This document shows positions 1 through 6,286 of a stretch of 8,321 bases of DNA, piece by piece. Every line of letters starts with the position of its first letter. Position 1 is the first letter of the stretch. The DNA is from JALYUA01 sp038329555 (lineage in GTDB: Bacteria; Acidobacteriota; Thermoanaerobaculia; UBA5066; Gp7-AA6): assembly GCA_038329555.1 (NCBI GenBank), contig JBBQNC010000156.1, positions 1 to 8,321 on the forward strand, written 5' to 3'. The notes beneath the pieces were generated by a model, which worked only from the letters and a program-made list of their open reading frames with translations, made no database searches and was not told the origin of the DNA. Position numbers and translations under genes: made by a program.

Positions 1-141
1 GATCCTCCGGGGCAGTTAGATCGGAAGGTCAGAGCGTCGCGCGGTCGCGACCCGTAGCCGAATGGTATCCCGCGCGAAGCTCTCCTCGTGCTCGCCCTAC
101 GGTCGCCAGTGCCGAAAACCGGTTGAGTGTTCTGGGGAAAA
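1..141. other. Intergenic stretch downstream of tRNA-Met, no gene seen
   Basis: No reading frame with recognisable protein features and no further tRNA is visible here. It lies 3' of the minus-strand tRNA-Met. It contains a short GC hairpin (GTCGCG and CGCGAC around 37-51) and AACCGGTT near 117-124, but no clear hairpin followed by a T-tract on the minus strand, so I cannot name a terminator for the tRNA. The left edge is simply the window boundary. Confidence 0.5.
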
Positions 142-218
142 TGGTGGCGGTGCAGGGATTTGAACCCCGGACACAGCGGATATGAGCCGCTTGCTCTGAC
201 CAACTGAGCTACACCGCC
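142..218 (-). tRNA. tRNA-Met (anticodon CAU)
   Basis: The minus strand folds into a complete 77-nt cloverleaf. The 7-bp acceptor GGCGGTG/CACCGCC spans 212-218 and 146-152, with discriminator A and an encoded CCA at 142-144. The D arm has the usual AGCTCAGTTGGTCAGAGC form, the anticodon stem is AGCGG/CCGCT with loop CTCATAT, and the T arm reads CCGGG-TTCAAAT-CCCTG-like. Anticodon CAU reads AUG. The acceptor begins with a paired G-C and so is not the unpaired C1-A72 type of initiator tRNA, so an elongator Met tRNA is most likely. A tRNA-Ile2 whose C34 becomes lysidine cannot be excluded from the anticodon alone. Confidence 0.95.
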
Positions 219-236
219 GGAGCGGAAGGACCGGGG

Positions 237-245
237 ATGCTAGCA
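237..245 (-). promoter_or_regulatory. Possible extended -10 of tRNA-Met promoter
   Basis: On the minus strand this reads TGCTAGCAT, i.e. an extended -10 (TGn followed by TAGCAT). It lies about 19 nt upstream of the mature tRNA 5' end, which suits a short 5' leader. No good -35 is visible in front of it. It is back to back with the plus-strand TATACT box at 282-287, so the roughly 75-bp gap would carry two divergent promoters. Confidence 0.35.
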
Positions 246-281
246 CAGGGGAGCGCGGACGGCGTTTCGCGTCTCCGACCG

Positions 282-287
282 TATACT
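282..287 (+). promoter_or_regulatory. -10 box (TATACT) placed for a leaderless transcript
   Basis: TATACT matches the sigma-70 -10 consensus at five of six positions and ends 6 nt before the ATG at 294. Transcription would be expected to begin at or beside that ATG, giving a leaderless mRNA. Consistent with this, no Shine-Dalgarno sequence precedes the ATG. The -35 region (about 259-264) is poor. The box argues for the start at 294 and against the upstream in-frame ATG at 237, which would lie before the transcription start. Confidence 0.45.
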
Positions 288-293
288 CGTCCG

Positions 294-506
294 ATGCCGG
301 GTCTCTCCGACAAGTGCGGCGTCTGCGGAACGACCTACCTCTTCAGTCTTCCCCGATGCGGGTTCTGCCATCGCGCCACGTGCGCCAATTGCGCCGTGCG
401 CGTCGGAGGGTCGCTCTTCTGCGGCAAGTCGTGCGGGCATAATTTCTTCTACGGCGCCGAGGAAGACATCGACGAGAACGCGGCCGAGGACGTCGAAGAC
501 GAATGA
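294..506 (+). CDS. Small double-zinc-site (FYVE/RING-like treble-clef) protein with acidic tail
   Basis: This 70-aa protein has eight cysteines and one histidine spaced C8-x2-C11-x10-C22-x2-C25-x4-C30-x2-C33-x9-C43-x3-C47-x-H49. Four cysteine pairs with a 4-residue spacer between the second and third pairs resemble cross-brace FYVE/RING-type folds that hold two zinc ions; that fold is my inference from spacing, not an identified family. Residues 55-70 are almost entirely Asp, Glu, Ala and Asn, a likely disordered acidic tail. No membrane segment or signal peptide is seen, so it should be cytosolic. Its TGA overlaps the ATG of the CLC gene (ATGA at 503-506), implying translational coupling and perhaps a shared role. 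The start at 294 is chosen over 237 because the TATACT box lies between them and residues encoded upstream of 294 are unremarkable. Function unknown; a protein-interaction or adaptor role is possible. Confidence 0.75.
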   Translation: MPGLSDKCGVCGTTYLFSLPRCGFCHRATCANCAVRVGGSLFCGKSCGHNFFYGAEEDIDENAAEDVEDE

Positions 507-2563
507 GCTCACCGGAGCCGGCGACTCCTTCCCGCCCCTCCCGTTTCGGACGGTTCTTCTGGCGCGATCCCAACACCCAGTTCCTGCTTCTCGCGGCGGC
601 GGTCGGGCTCCTCGGGGCGCTCGGCGCCATCCTGTTTCGAGCCGTGACGGTCCGGCTCACGACCCTCCTGATGGACGCCGGGGACGTCGTGGCCGGGGCC
701 GAATCGCTCCCCGTCGCGCTCCGGCTCTTCTTCCCGGCGGCGGGAGGCTTCGTCGGGGGATTGATCATCCGCAGCTTCATGAAGGGCGGAGAGACCCACG
801 GCATCTCCGAGATGATCGAGGTCGTCTCGCTCGGACGCCGCAGCGTGCGGATGCGTGCGGCGGTCGCCCGCGTGCTCTCTTCCATCGCCGTCATCTCGAC
901 GGGGGGCTCGGAGGGGCGAGAGGGCCCGATCATCCAGATCGGCGCCGCGATGGCGTCTTCGCTCTCCCGGCGGTTGAAGCTCTCTCCCGAGCGGGTCCGG
1001 ATCCTGACGGCGTGCGGCATGGCGGCCGGGATCGCCGGCGCCTACAACACGCCGATCGCCGCGACGCTCTTCGTGCTCGAGGTCGTCGTCGGCTCCTTCT
1101 CGATGACCCTGTTCGGGCCCGCCGTGGTCTCGGCCGTCCTCTCCACGATCCTCGTGCGGTTCGTGCTCGGCGACGAGCCCGTTTACCGCGTCGCCCCCTT
1201 TCACCTCGAGTCGGTGTTCGAGCTCCTCCCGTTCGCGGTCATCGGGCTCCTGGCGGGTCCCTGCTCCGCCGCGTTCGTCCGCGCGTTGCGGGCCGCGAAG
1301 AAGCTTTTCGTCGCGACGCGCCTCTCGACGCCGCTCGCCATGAGTCTGGGCGGGGCCGTCGTCGGCGCCATCGGCATCTTTCTCCCGGAGGTCTGGGGCA
1401 ACGGCTTCGAGGGAACGAACCGCATCCTTCGCGGCAACCCGACGATCGTATTCCTGCTCCTCCTGCTCGTCGGAAAGATCGTGGCGACCGCGGCGACCAT
1501 CGGGTCGGGCGGAGTGGGCGGCGTCTTCACGCCGTCGCTCCTGGTCGGCGCCGCGCTCGGCGGCGTGATCGCGAAGGTCACGCACCTCGCCGTTCCCGGC
1601 CTCGAGGCGCCCGTCGGCGGCTACGCGCTGCTCGGGATGGGAGGGCTTCTCGCCGGCGTGACGCGCGCGCCGCTCCTCGCCGTGATCATGATCTTCGAGC
1701 TGACGCAGAACACCGCGATCATCCTCCCGATGATGGTCGTCTCGGTTCTCGCGATCGTCTCCGCCAAGGCCTTCGAGCAGGATTCGATCTACGTGCAGAG
1801 TCTCCGCTCGGCGGGAATCGTGTGGGAGACGACGCCCGAAGCGACGACGCTCTCCAGCCTGAAAGTCGGCGACGTGATGCGCACCGACGTCAAGCTCGTG
1901 CCCCGTACGCTTCCGCTCCCGGAGATCGTCAACACGTTTCTTCACACGCGAAGCCTCTACCTCTACGTCGGCGACGAGCAGGGCCGCCTTCTCGGCGTCG
2001 TCGATCTCCACGACATCAAGGAGACGCTTCCCGAGCGGAACCTCTCGGCGCTCGTCATCGCCGAGGACCTCGTCTCCGAGATCCCCGCGGTCACACCCGA
2101 AGAGCCCTTGACGAGCGTCAACGAGAAGCTCTGGTTCCGCGACCTCGGACAGCTCCCCGTCGTCGATTCTCCCGAGTCGCGCCGCTTTCTCGGGATCGTC
2201 ACCCGCCGCGACCTCCTCGGAGCGTTCGACCGTGAGGTGCTCCAGCGCAACCGCCTGACCGCGCGCGTCCGGTTCGGAGAGGACCTCTCGCAGGTCTCCT
2301 ACTTCGATCTTCCGGAGAAGCACCGGCTGCTCCAGGTGGACCTTCCGCCCGAGCTCGCGGGCAAGACCGTCGGGGAGGCAAGCCTGCGGCAGCGATTCGG
2401 GGTGTCCGTTCTCGCCATCAAACGTCTGACACGCGAGGGACTCGAGCGGAGGTTCGTCCCCGCTGCCGACGACCGGCTCGAGCCGGGCGACGTCCTGATC
2501 GTTCTCGGAACGGACGACGCGATCACGAGCCTGCGGTCCGGGGCTCCGTCGAAGGCGACGTAA
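503..2563 (+). CDS. CLC-family chloride channel/transporter with CBS pair and TrkA-C-like domain
   Basis: This 686-aa membrane protein moves chloride or a related anion. Residues about 25-440 form the CLC core: GREGPIIQIG carries the gating glutamate (E140), GSGGVGGVFTPSL is the GGxFxP anion-binding motif (335-346), and Y430 matches the pore tyrosine of E. coli ClcA (Y445). The ClcA GSGIPE serine motif is replaced by THGISE (His99 in the serine place). In the N-T-P-I-A-A-T-L-F-V-L-E-V segment, E193 aligns with ClcA E202 and V194 with the internal proton glutamate E203, as in passive CLC channels. Two CBS domains (about 455-510 and 520-577) usually bind adenine nucleotides. Residues about 598-682 resemble TrkA-C/RCK-C (FDLPEKHRLLQVDLP, LEPGDVLIVLG), a regulatory ligand-binding module. 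The start at 503 overlaps the preceding stop by ATGA. Whether it is a channel or an exchanger cannot be decided from sequence. Confidence 0.93.
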   Translation: MSSPEPATPSRPSRFGRFFWRDPNTQFLLLAAAVGLLGALGAILFRAVTVRLTTLLMDAGDVVAGAESLPVALRLFFPAAGGFVGGLIIRSFMKGGETHGISEMIEVVSLGRRSVRMRAAVARVLSSIAVISTGGSEGREGPIIQIGAAMASSLSRRLKLSPERVRILTACGMAAGIAGAYNTPIAATLFVLEVVVGSFSMTLFGPAVVSAVLSTILVRFVLGDEPVYRVAPFHLESVFELLPFAVIGLLAGPCSAAFVRALRAAKKLFVATRLSTPLAMSLGGAVVGAIGIFLPEVWGNGFEGTNRILRGNPTIVFLLLLLVGKIVATAATIGSGGVGGVFTPSLLVGAALGGVIAKVTHLAVPGLEAPVGGYALLGMGGLLAGVTRAPLLAVIMIFELTQNTAIILPMMVVSVLAIVSAKAFEQDSIYVQSLRSAGIVWETTPEATTLSSLKVGDVMRTDVKLVPRTLPLPEIVNTFLHTRSLYLYVGDEQGRLLGVVDLHDIKETLPERNLSALVIAEDLVSEIPAVTPEEPLTSVNEKLWFRDLGQLPVVDSPESRRFLGIVTRRDLLGAFDREVLQRNRLTARVRFGEDLSQVSYFDLPEKHRLLQVDLPPELAGKTVGEASLRQRFGVSVLAIKRLTREGLERRFVPAADDRLEPGDVLIVLGTDDAITSLRSGAPSKAT

Positions 2564-2577
2564 AGCACGCTGCCGGA

Positions 2578-2606
2578 TGGAGATCCGCGCTCCGGAGTGC
2601 TATCCT
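2578..2606 (+). promoter_or_regulatory. Candidate promoter for the EAL phosphodiesterase gene
   Basis: An extended -10, TGCTATCCT (2598-2606), lies 17 nt after TGGAGA (2578-2583), which matches TTGACA at four of six positions. Predicted transcription would start about 2613, leaving an 11-nt leader before the ATG at 2624. The -10 resembles the TATACT box of the first operon. It favours the ATG at 2624 over the in-frame GTG at 2597, which would fall upstream of the transcript start. Confidence 0.4.
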
Positions 2607-2623
2607 CGGGCCCGGCCAAGTCC

Positions 2624-3943
2624 ATGAACAAAGGGAGAGAGAGCGAGTTCGTCACCCTTCGGGGGAAGTGGCAAAAAGAGCGCACCCGGTTGTACGACCG
2701 GGATACCGGTCTGCCGACGATCGCCACCCTGACCGAAGACCTCGCCAAGGAGCTGCAGGCCCGCGGCTCCCTCGCGGTTCTCATCTTCCGGCCCGGGTCG
2801 GAGGGGCGAGTCGAAGAAGTGTGGGGCTTCGAGGCCTACGACGACCTGCTTCTCGACTTCGTGCGGCGGTTGAAGGCGTTCCAGACCGACGGCATCGTGC
2901 CCGCGGGGAGCTTCTGCCTTCCCTACGTGCGCTCCGACGAGATCATCCTCATGGTCGAGCCGGGCACGAAGCTTCTCGAGGAGCCGGGCGCTCTCGAGCA
3001 GAAGGCGGCGGAGCTCGATCAGCTGATCCGCGGCTACCTCGCGGAACGGGCGGACCTCTCGGGACGATTCCGGTCGTTCGTCGGCGCGGGTCGTATTCTG
3101 TTCGACACCAAGTACCGGCTCGAGCGGTTGATCTACCGCGGTATCCAGGAAGCCCGCGACCAGGTGACGCGCAAGACGGTGCGCGCCGAGATCCGCGGCG
3201 GCGAGCTGCTCCAGGACGCGATCGCGCGCCGGGACATTTCGCCCGTCTTCCAGCCGGTGTTCGACCTGCAGACGGGCGACATGATCGGGATGGAGGCCCT
3301 CTCCCGCGGCCCGCGAGGAAGCGAGTTCGAGAGCGGGGAGACCCTGTTCTCCCTCGCCGAGCGCACGGATCTTCTCGTTCCGCTCGAGCGGGTCTGCCGC
3401 CAGCGCTCCCTGGAGGCGGCGGCGTCCTCGCCGGAAGACCGGCAGATCTTCCTGAACCTCTCTCCCGCCGCGGCCTCTGATCCCGAGTTCCTGGGGCCGA
3501 TGTTCCTCGACCAGGTGGCCAGGCTTGGCCTCTCCCCGCATCGCATCGTGCTCGAGATCACGGAGCGCACGTACGCCGTCTACGAGGGCCTGTTCCGGGA
3601 GGTCCTGTCGCGCTTCCGGCAGCAGCACTTCCGCATCGCGGTCGACGACGTCGGCACCGGTTACAGCAATCTGACGTCCCTCGCCGAGATCGAGCCGGAC
3701 TACCTGAAGTTCGACAACGTCTTCGTGCGCGGCATCGACCGCCGCAAGACGAAGCAGGACCTACTCGAGGCCCTGATGAGCTTCGCCCGCAAGATGAAGA
3801 CGAAGGTGATCGCGGAGGGCATCGAGACCCGCGAGGAGCTCAAGGTGCTGCAGTCCCTGGGAGTGCCGTACGGCCAGGGTTTCCTTCTCGCCCGCCCCAT
3901 GCCGGTGGCGGAGATCGAGAACGTGCAGCGCTTCCGGTTCTGA
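2624..3943 (+). CDS. Cyclic-di-GMP phosphodiesterase, degenerate GGDEF plus EAL
   Basis: This 439-aa cytosolic protein has no membrane segment or signal peptide. Residues about 20-185 look like a GGDEF fold (RDTGLPTIATL near the start) in which the catalytic GGDEF is replaced by RSDEI (103-107), so cyclase activity is unlikely; such domains often act as GTP-binding or regulatory modules. Residues about 205-435 form an EAL domain that hydrolyses c-di-GMP to pGpG. Conserved residues appear intact: EALSR (E224), the Asn of LNLSP (N278), EITE (E311), DDVGTGYSN (D341, D342), LKFD (K362), AEGIET, and GQGFLLARP (Q418). The one change is Glu for the usual Gln in the ET-x-x-Q loop. There is no strong Shine-Dalgarno; the ATG at 2624 is chosen from the promoter position. 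The A-PCP gene begins 7 nt after the stop, so the two are probably one transcript. It likely lowers local c-di-GMP. Confidence 0.88.
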   Translation: MNKGRESEFVTLRGKWQKERTRLYDRDTGLPTIATLTEDLAKELQARGSLAVLIFRPGSEGRVEEVWGFEAYDDLLLDFVRRLKAFQTDGIVPAGSFCLPYVRSDEIILMVEPGTKLLEEPGALEQKAAELDQLIRGYLAERADLSGRFRSFVGAGRILFDTKYRLERLIYRGIQEARDQVTRKTVRAEIRGGELLQDAIARRDISPVFQPVFDLQTGDMIGMEALSRGPRGSEFESGETLFSLAERTDLLVPLERVCRQRSLEAAASSPEDRQIFLNLSPAAASDPEFLGPMFLDQVARLGLSPHRIVLEITERTYAVYEGLFREVLSRFRQQHFRIAVDDVGTGYSNLTSLAEIEPDYLKFDNVFVRGIDRRKTKQDLLEALMSFARKMKTKVIAEGIETREELKVLQSLGVPYGQGFLLARPMPVAEIENVQRFRF

Positions 3944-3950
3944 ACGCGGA

Positions 3951-5948
3951 TTGCGCCGGGAGCCGAGTCTGTCCGCGCGCCCTTCCGAGTCTCCGGGCGG
4001 CTTCCTCCGGTTCCGGAAAGAGGACGTCGAGCAGTCGATCCCCGCCCGCTTCGAGGAGCAGGCGCGGAAGCACGCCGGGAGAGTCGCCGTCCGGACGCCG
4101 CGACACGAGCTGACCTACGAGTCGCTGAACCGGTTCGGCAACCGAGCCGCGCGGGCCATTCTCGCCGAGCGCGGGGAAGGGGAGGAGCCGATCGCCCTTC
4201 TTCTCGAGCAGGGCGAGACGCTCGCGGCAGCGATCCTGGGCGCGCTCAAGGCGGGCAAGATCTACGTGCCGATCGACCCTTCCTATTCTTGCGATCGGAT
4301 CGACGTCATGCTCGAGGACTCGGGCGCGGGGATGATCGTGACGGATGAAGCGAACGGAGACCTCTCCCGACGCTTCGAAACGCCCCGCCGCCGTGTCCTC
4401 TCGATCGAGGGTCTCGAGCGCGATCGAGGCCTCTGCGACCCGAACGTCGGCCTCGATCTTTCGCCCGACCGGCTCGCGTACGTCTTCTACACCTCGGGCT
4501 CGACCGGCCGCCCCAAGGGCGTGGTCGACTGCCACCGGAACGTCCTCCACAACGTCCTCCGATACACGAACAGCCTCCGCATCGGCCCCGAGGACCGGCT
4601 GACCCTGCTCCAGGGCCCGAGCTTCAGCGGCTCCGTCTCGAGCCTGTTCGGGGCGCTGCTGAACGGCGCGGCGGTCTTGCCCTTCGACCCGCGGCGCGAG
4701 GGGCTGGACCGCCTGGCGGACTGGATGGACGCCGGCCGGATCACGATCTATCACTCGGTCCCGGCGATCTTCGAGCACCTCGACGCGTCGGGGTCGGGCT
4801 TTGCGAGCGTGCGCGTCGTGCGGCTCGAGGGCGACCGGGCCTCGTGGCGGCACGTCGAGATCTTCCGGCGGAGGTTCGGAGAAGGCTGCGTCCTCGTCAA
4901 CGGCCTCGGCGCCACGGAGACCGGGATCTCGCGGCAGTTCTTCGTCGGCCGGTCGACGCTCGAGTCCGGGCCCGTGCTGCCGGTCGGCCGCGCGGCCGAG
5001 GACGTAGAGTGCACGGTCGTCGACGAGTCGGGCCGCGAAGCCGCTGCGGGAGAGGTGGGCGAGATCTTGGTCAAGAGCCGCTACCTCGCCGTCGGGTACT
5101 GGCGGCGGCCGGACGAGACGCGGGCGGCCTTCCTCAGGGACCCGGACGACGCCGCGAGCCGGATCTACCGAACCGGAGACCTCGGGCGCATGAGGCCGGA
5201 CGGCTGCCTCGAGCACCTCGGCCGGAAGGGCCTCGACCCGAAAGTCGGTGGCGTCCGCGTCGAAGTCGAGGCGATCGAGAGGGCGCTCCTCGACGAGGCG
5301 GGGATCCGCGCCGCCGTCGTCGCCGTCCGTGAGGAGGAGGGCGCCGGCGCGCGGATGCGGATCGTGGCGTACTTCGTTCCGTCGAAACGGCCGGGGCCGA
5401 CGGCGAGCGCCCTCCGGCGGTCGCTGGCGGGCCGTCTCCCGGCCCATCTCCTCCCTTCGGCCTGGGTCGCGCTCGACCGCCTGCCGCTCGATCCCAACGG
5501 AAAGGTCGACCGCCGGGTGGAGGCGTTGCCGTCGCCCGGTCCCGACCGCCCCGACCTGGACTCGCCGTTCGTCGCGCCCCGGTCGCCGGACGAGGAGGCC
5601 GTCGCCGCGATCTGGAGAGAGGTTCTCGCCGTCTCGCGGATCGGCGTCCACGACGATTTCTTCGACCTGGGCGGCGACTCCCTGCGCGCCATGCAGATGG
5701 TTGCCCGGGTGCGTTCCCGCAGGGCCGTCGAGATGTCGATGCGCCTCCTCTTCGACCATCCGACCGTGGCGCGCCTCGTGTCCGCGATATCGACTGGCCT
5801 TCCCGCCCGGCGTCCCGCTCCGTCGCGCCAGACCGCCCACGCCGGAAAGCACAAAGGAGGCGGCACGGCTCGAGAGCCCGCCGAGGAGAGCGCGGCCGCG
5901 GGGGCAAAGTCGATCCCGCCGCCGCCGCCGGGCAGCGGGGCCGCGTAA
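3951..5948 (+). CDS. NRPS-like adenylation-peptidyl carrier (A-PCP) didomain protein
   Basis: This 665-aa protein should adenylate a carboxylic acid with ATP and load it on its own carrier domain. Motifs in order: A1 LTYESL (54-59), A2 LKAGKIYVPIDP (99-110), A3 YTSGSTGRPKG (180-190), A5 NGLGATET (317-324), A7 YRTGDL (406-411), A8 around GRKGLDPKVGGVRVE (424-438), and A10 NGKVDR with catalytic K518. The PCP (about 546-613) has LGGDS with phosphopantetheine Ser577. In A4 the usual F-D-x-S is F-S-G-S (225-228), so the Asp that binds an alpha-amino group is missing. My tentative ten-position code is S-G-S-H-R-E-G-I-S-K. There is no condensation, thioesterase or reductase domain. The tail (614-665) is low-complexity Ala/Pro/Gly, including five CCG repeats (5916-5930). 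The TTG start at 3951, 7 nt after the EAL stop, is the only good in-frame start near the domain; translational coupling is likely. Product unknown. Confidence 0.87.
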   Translation: MRREPSLSARPSESPGGFLRFRKEDVEQSIPARFEEQARKHAGRVAVRTPRHELTYESLNRFGNRAARAILAERGEGEEPIALLLEQGETLAAAILGALKAGKIYVPIDPSYSCDRIDVMLEDSGAGMIVTDEANGDLSRRFETPRRRVLSIEGLERDRGLCDPNVGLDLSPDRLAYVFYTSGSTGRPKGVVDCHRNVLHNVLRYTNSLRIGPEDRLTLLQGPSFSGSVSSLFGALLNGAAVLPFDPRREGLDRLADWMDAGRITIYHSVPAIFEHLDASGSGFASVRVVRLEGDRASWRHVEIFRRRFGEGCVLVNGLGATETGISRQFFVGRSTLESGPVLPVGRAAEDVECTVVDESGREAAAGEVGEILVKSRYLAVGYWRRPDETRAAFLRDPDDAASRIYRTGDLGRMRPDGCLEHLGRKGLDPKVGGVRVEVEAIERALLDEAGIRAAVVAVREEEGAGARMRIVAYFVPSKRPGPTASALRRSLAGRLPAHLLPSAWVALDRLPLDPNGKVDRRVEALPSPGPDRPDLDSPFVAPRSPDEEAVAAIWREVLAVSRIGVHDDFFDLGGDSLRAMQMVARVRSRRAVEMSMRLLFDHPTVARLVSAISTGLPARRPAPSRQTAHAGKHKGGGTAREPAEESAAAGAKSIPPPPPGSGAA

Positions 5949-5968
5949 GATCGATCGACCTGGCAAAC

Positions 5969-6043
5969 GGGGGGTTAGCTCAGCGGTAGAGCTCCTGCTT
6001 TACACGCAGGTGGTCGCAGGTTCGATCCCTGCACCCCCCACCA
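5969..6043 (+). tRNA. tRNA-Val (anticodon UAC)
   Basis: This is a full 75-nt cloverleaf. The acceptor GGGGGGT/ACCCCCC spans 5969-5975 and 6033-6039, with discriminator A6040 and encoded CCA 6041-6043. The anticodon stem CCTGC/GCAGG encloses loop TTTACAC, giving anticodon UAC for valine GUA/GUG codons. The T arm is GCAGG-TTCGATC-CCTGC. It starts 20 nt after the stop of the A-PCP gene on the same strand and may be partly cotranscribed, or have a promoter inside the end of that gene. Confidence 0.97.
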
Positions 6044-6056
6044 ACAAGAACAGCTT

Positions 6057-6080
6057 GCCGTGTCTGGACGGCCTTTTGTT
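6057..6080 (+). terminator. Intrinsic terminator after tRNA-Val
   Basis: Stem GCCGT/ACGGC (6057-6061 and 6068-6072) with a 6-nt loop is followed by CTTTTGTT. The stem is only 5 bp and the T-run is interrupted, so strength is probably moderate. Flanking AACAA (6043-6047) can pair with TTGTT (6076-6080). It lies 13 nt after the tRNA CCA end, as expected for a terminator ending the tRNA transcript and separating it from the lysyl oxidase gene. Confidence 0.55.
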
Positions 6081-6117
6081 GCCATCGAGTTCGCCGGCGA
6101 TTCCGCTAAAAGACGAC

Positions 6118-6129
6118 CGATTCGAAATC
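6118..6129 (+). repeat. 12-bp palindromic repeat, copy 1
   Basis: CGATTCGAAATC occurs here and again at 6198-6209. The core GATT-CGA-AATC is an inverted repeat. In this copy the symmetry extends by one base pair on each side of CGATT to CCGATT-CGA-AATCGG (6117-6131). The second copy is exactly 80 bp downstream. It may be a binding site for a dimeric regulator of the lysyl oxidase gene. Confidence 0.6.
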
Positions 6130-6197
6130 GGGCCCGAAAAACCTTCGGACGGTAGCGAGGGTCGGCAGCGCCTGTCATCTGGTCCGTCGGGCGGAGT

Positions 6198-6209
6198 CGA
6201 TTCGAAATC
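6198..6209 (+). repeat. 12-bp palindromic repeat, copy 2
   Basis: This is an exact second copy of CGATTCGAAATC. It falls where the -35 element of the candidate lysyl oxidase promoter (extended -10 at 6226-6234) should be. A poor -35 replaced by a dyad is the layout expected of an activator site overlapping -35. The flanking GGAG (6193-6196) and CTCC (6209-6212) add outer symmetry. Confidence 0.6.
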
Positions 6210-6225
6210 TCCACGTTAAGACCGG

Positions 6226-6234
6226 TGATATGTT
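6226..6234 (+). promoter_or_regulatory. Candidate extended -10 for lysyl oxidase gene
   Basis: TGATATGTT is an extended -10 (TGn plus TATGTT, four of six to TATAAT). Predicted start is about 6241, giving a leader of roughly 46 nt that contains the strong ribosome binding site GGAAAGGGGG (6271-6280). No -35 consensus is present; the repeat copy at 6198-6209 occupies that position. The assignment is tentative. Confidence 0.3.
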
Positions 6235-6286
6235 TCCGCGTCAAACGGTTGCCCGCACATTTTTGTTCGAGGAAAGGGGGTAGGCC

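Noticed and set aside
18..39. AGATCGGAAG followed by AGAGCGTCG, resembling an Illumina adapter start
   Set aside because: The adapter-like pieces are separated by extra bases and the sequence after 39 does not follow the adapter. A chance 10-mer match is the simpler explanation; checking reads over 1-60 would settle it.
509..2323. Very long minus-strand open frame opposite the CLC gene
   Set aside because: It is the antisense shadow of a high-GC gene: the product is extremely Arg/Asp/Glu-rich with no domain, while the plus strand carries clear CLC, CBS and TrkA-C motifs. The same reasoning removes the long minus frames opposite the EAL, A-PCP and lysyl oxidase genes.
2564..2601. Interrupted hairpin (AGCAC...CCGGA / TCCGG...GTGCT) between the CLC and EAL genes
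   Set aside because: It has a long 13-nt loop, an asymmetric interior and no T-tract, and it overlaps the likely -10 box, so I do not call it a terminator.
5248..6219. Plus-strand open frame running from inside the A-PCP gene through tRNA-Val
   Set aside because: It is out of frame with the A10 and PCP motifs, Arg/Ser-rich, and crosses a complete tRNA gene.
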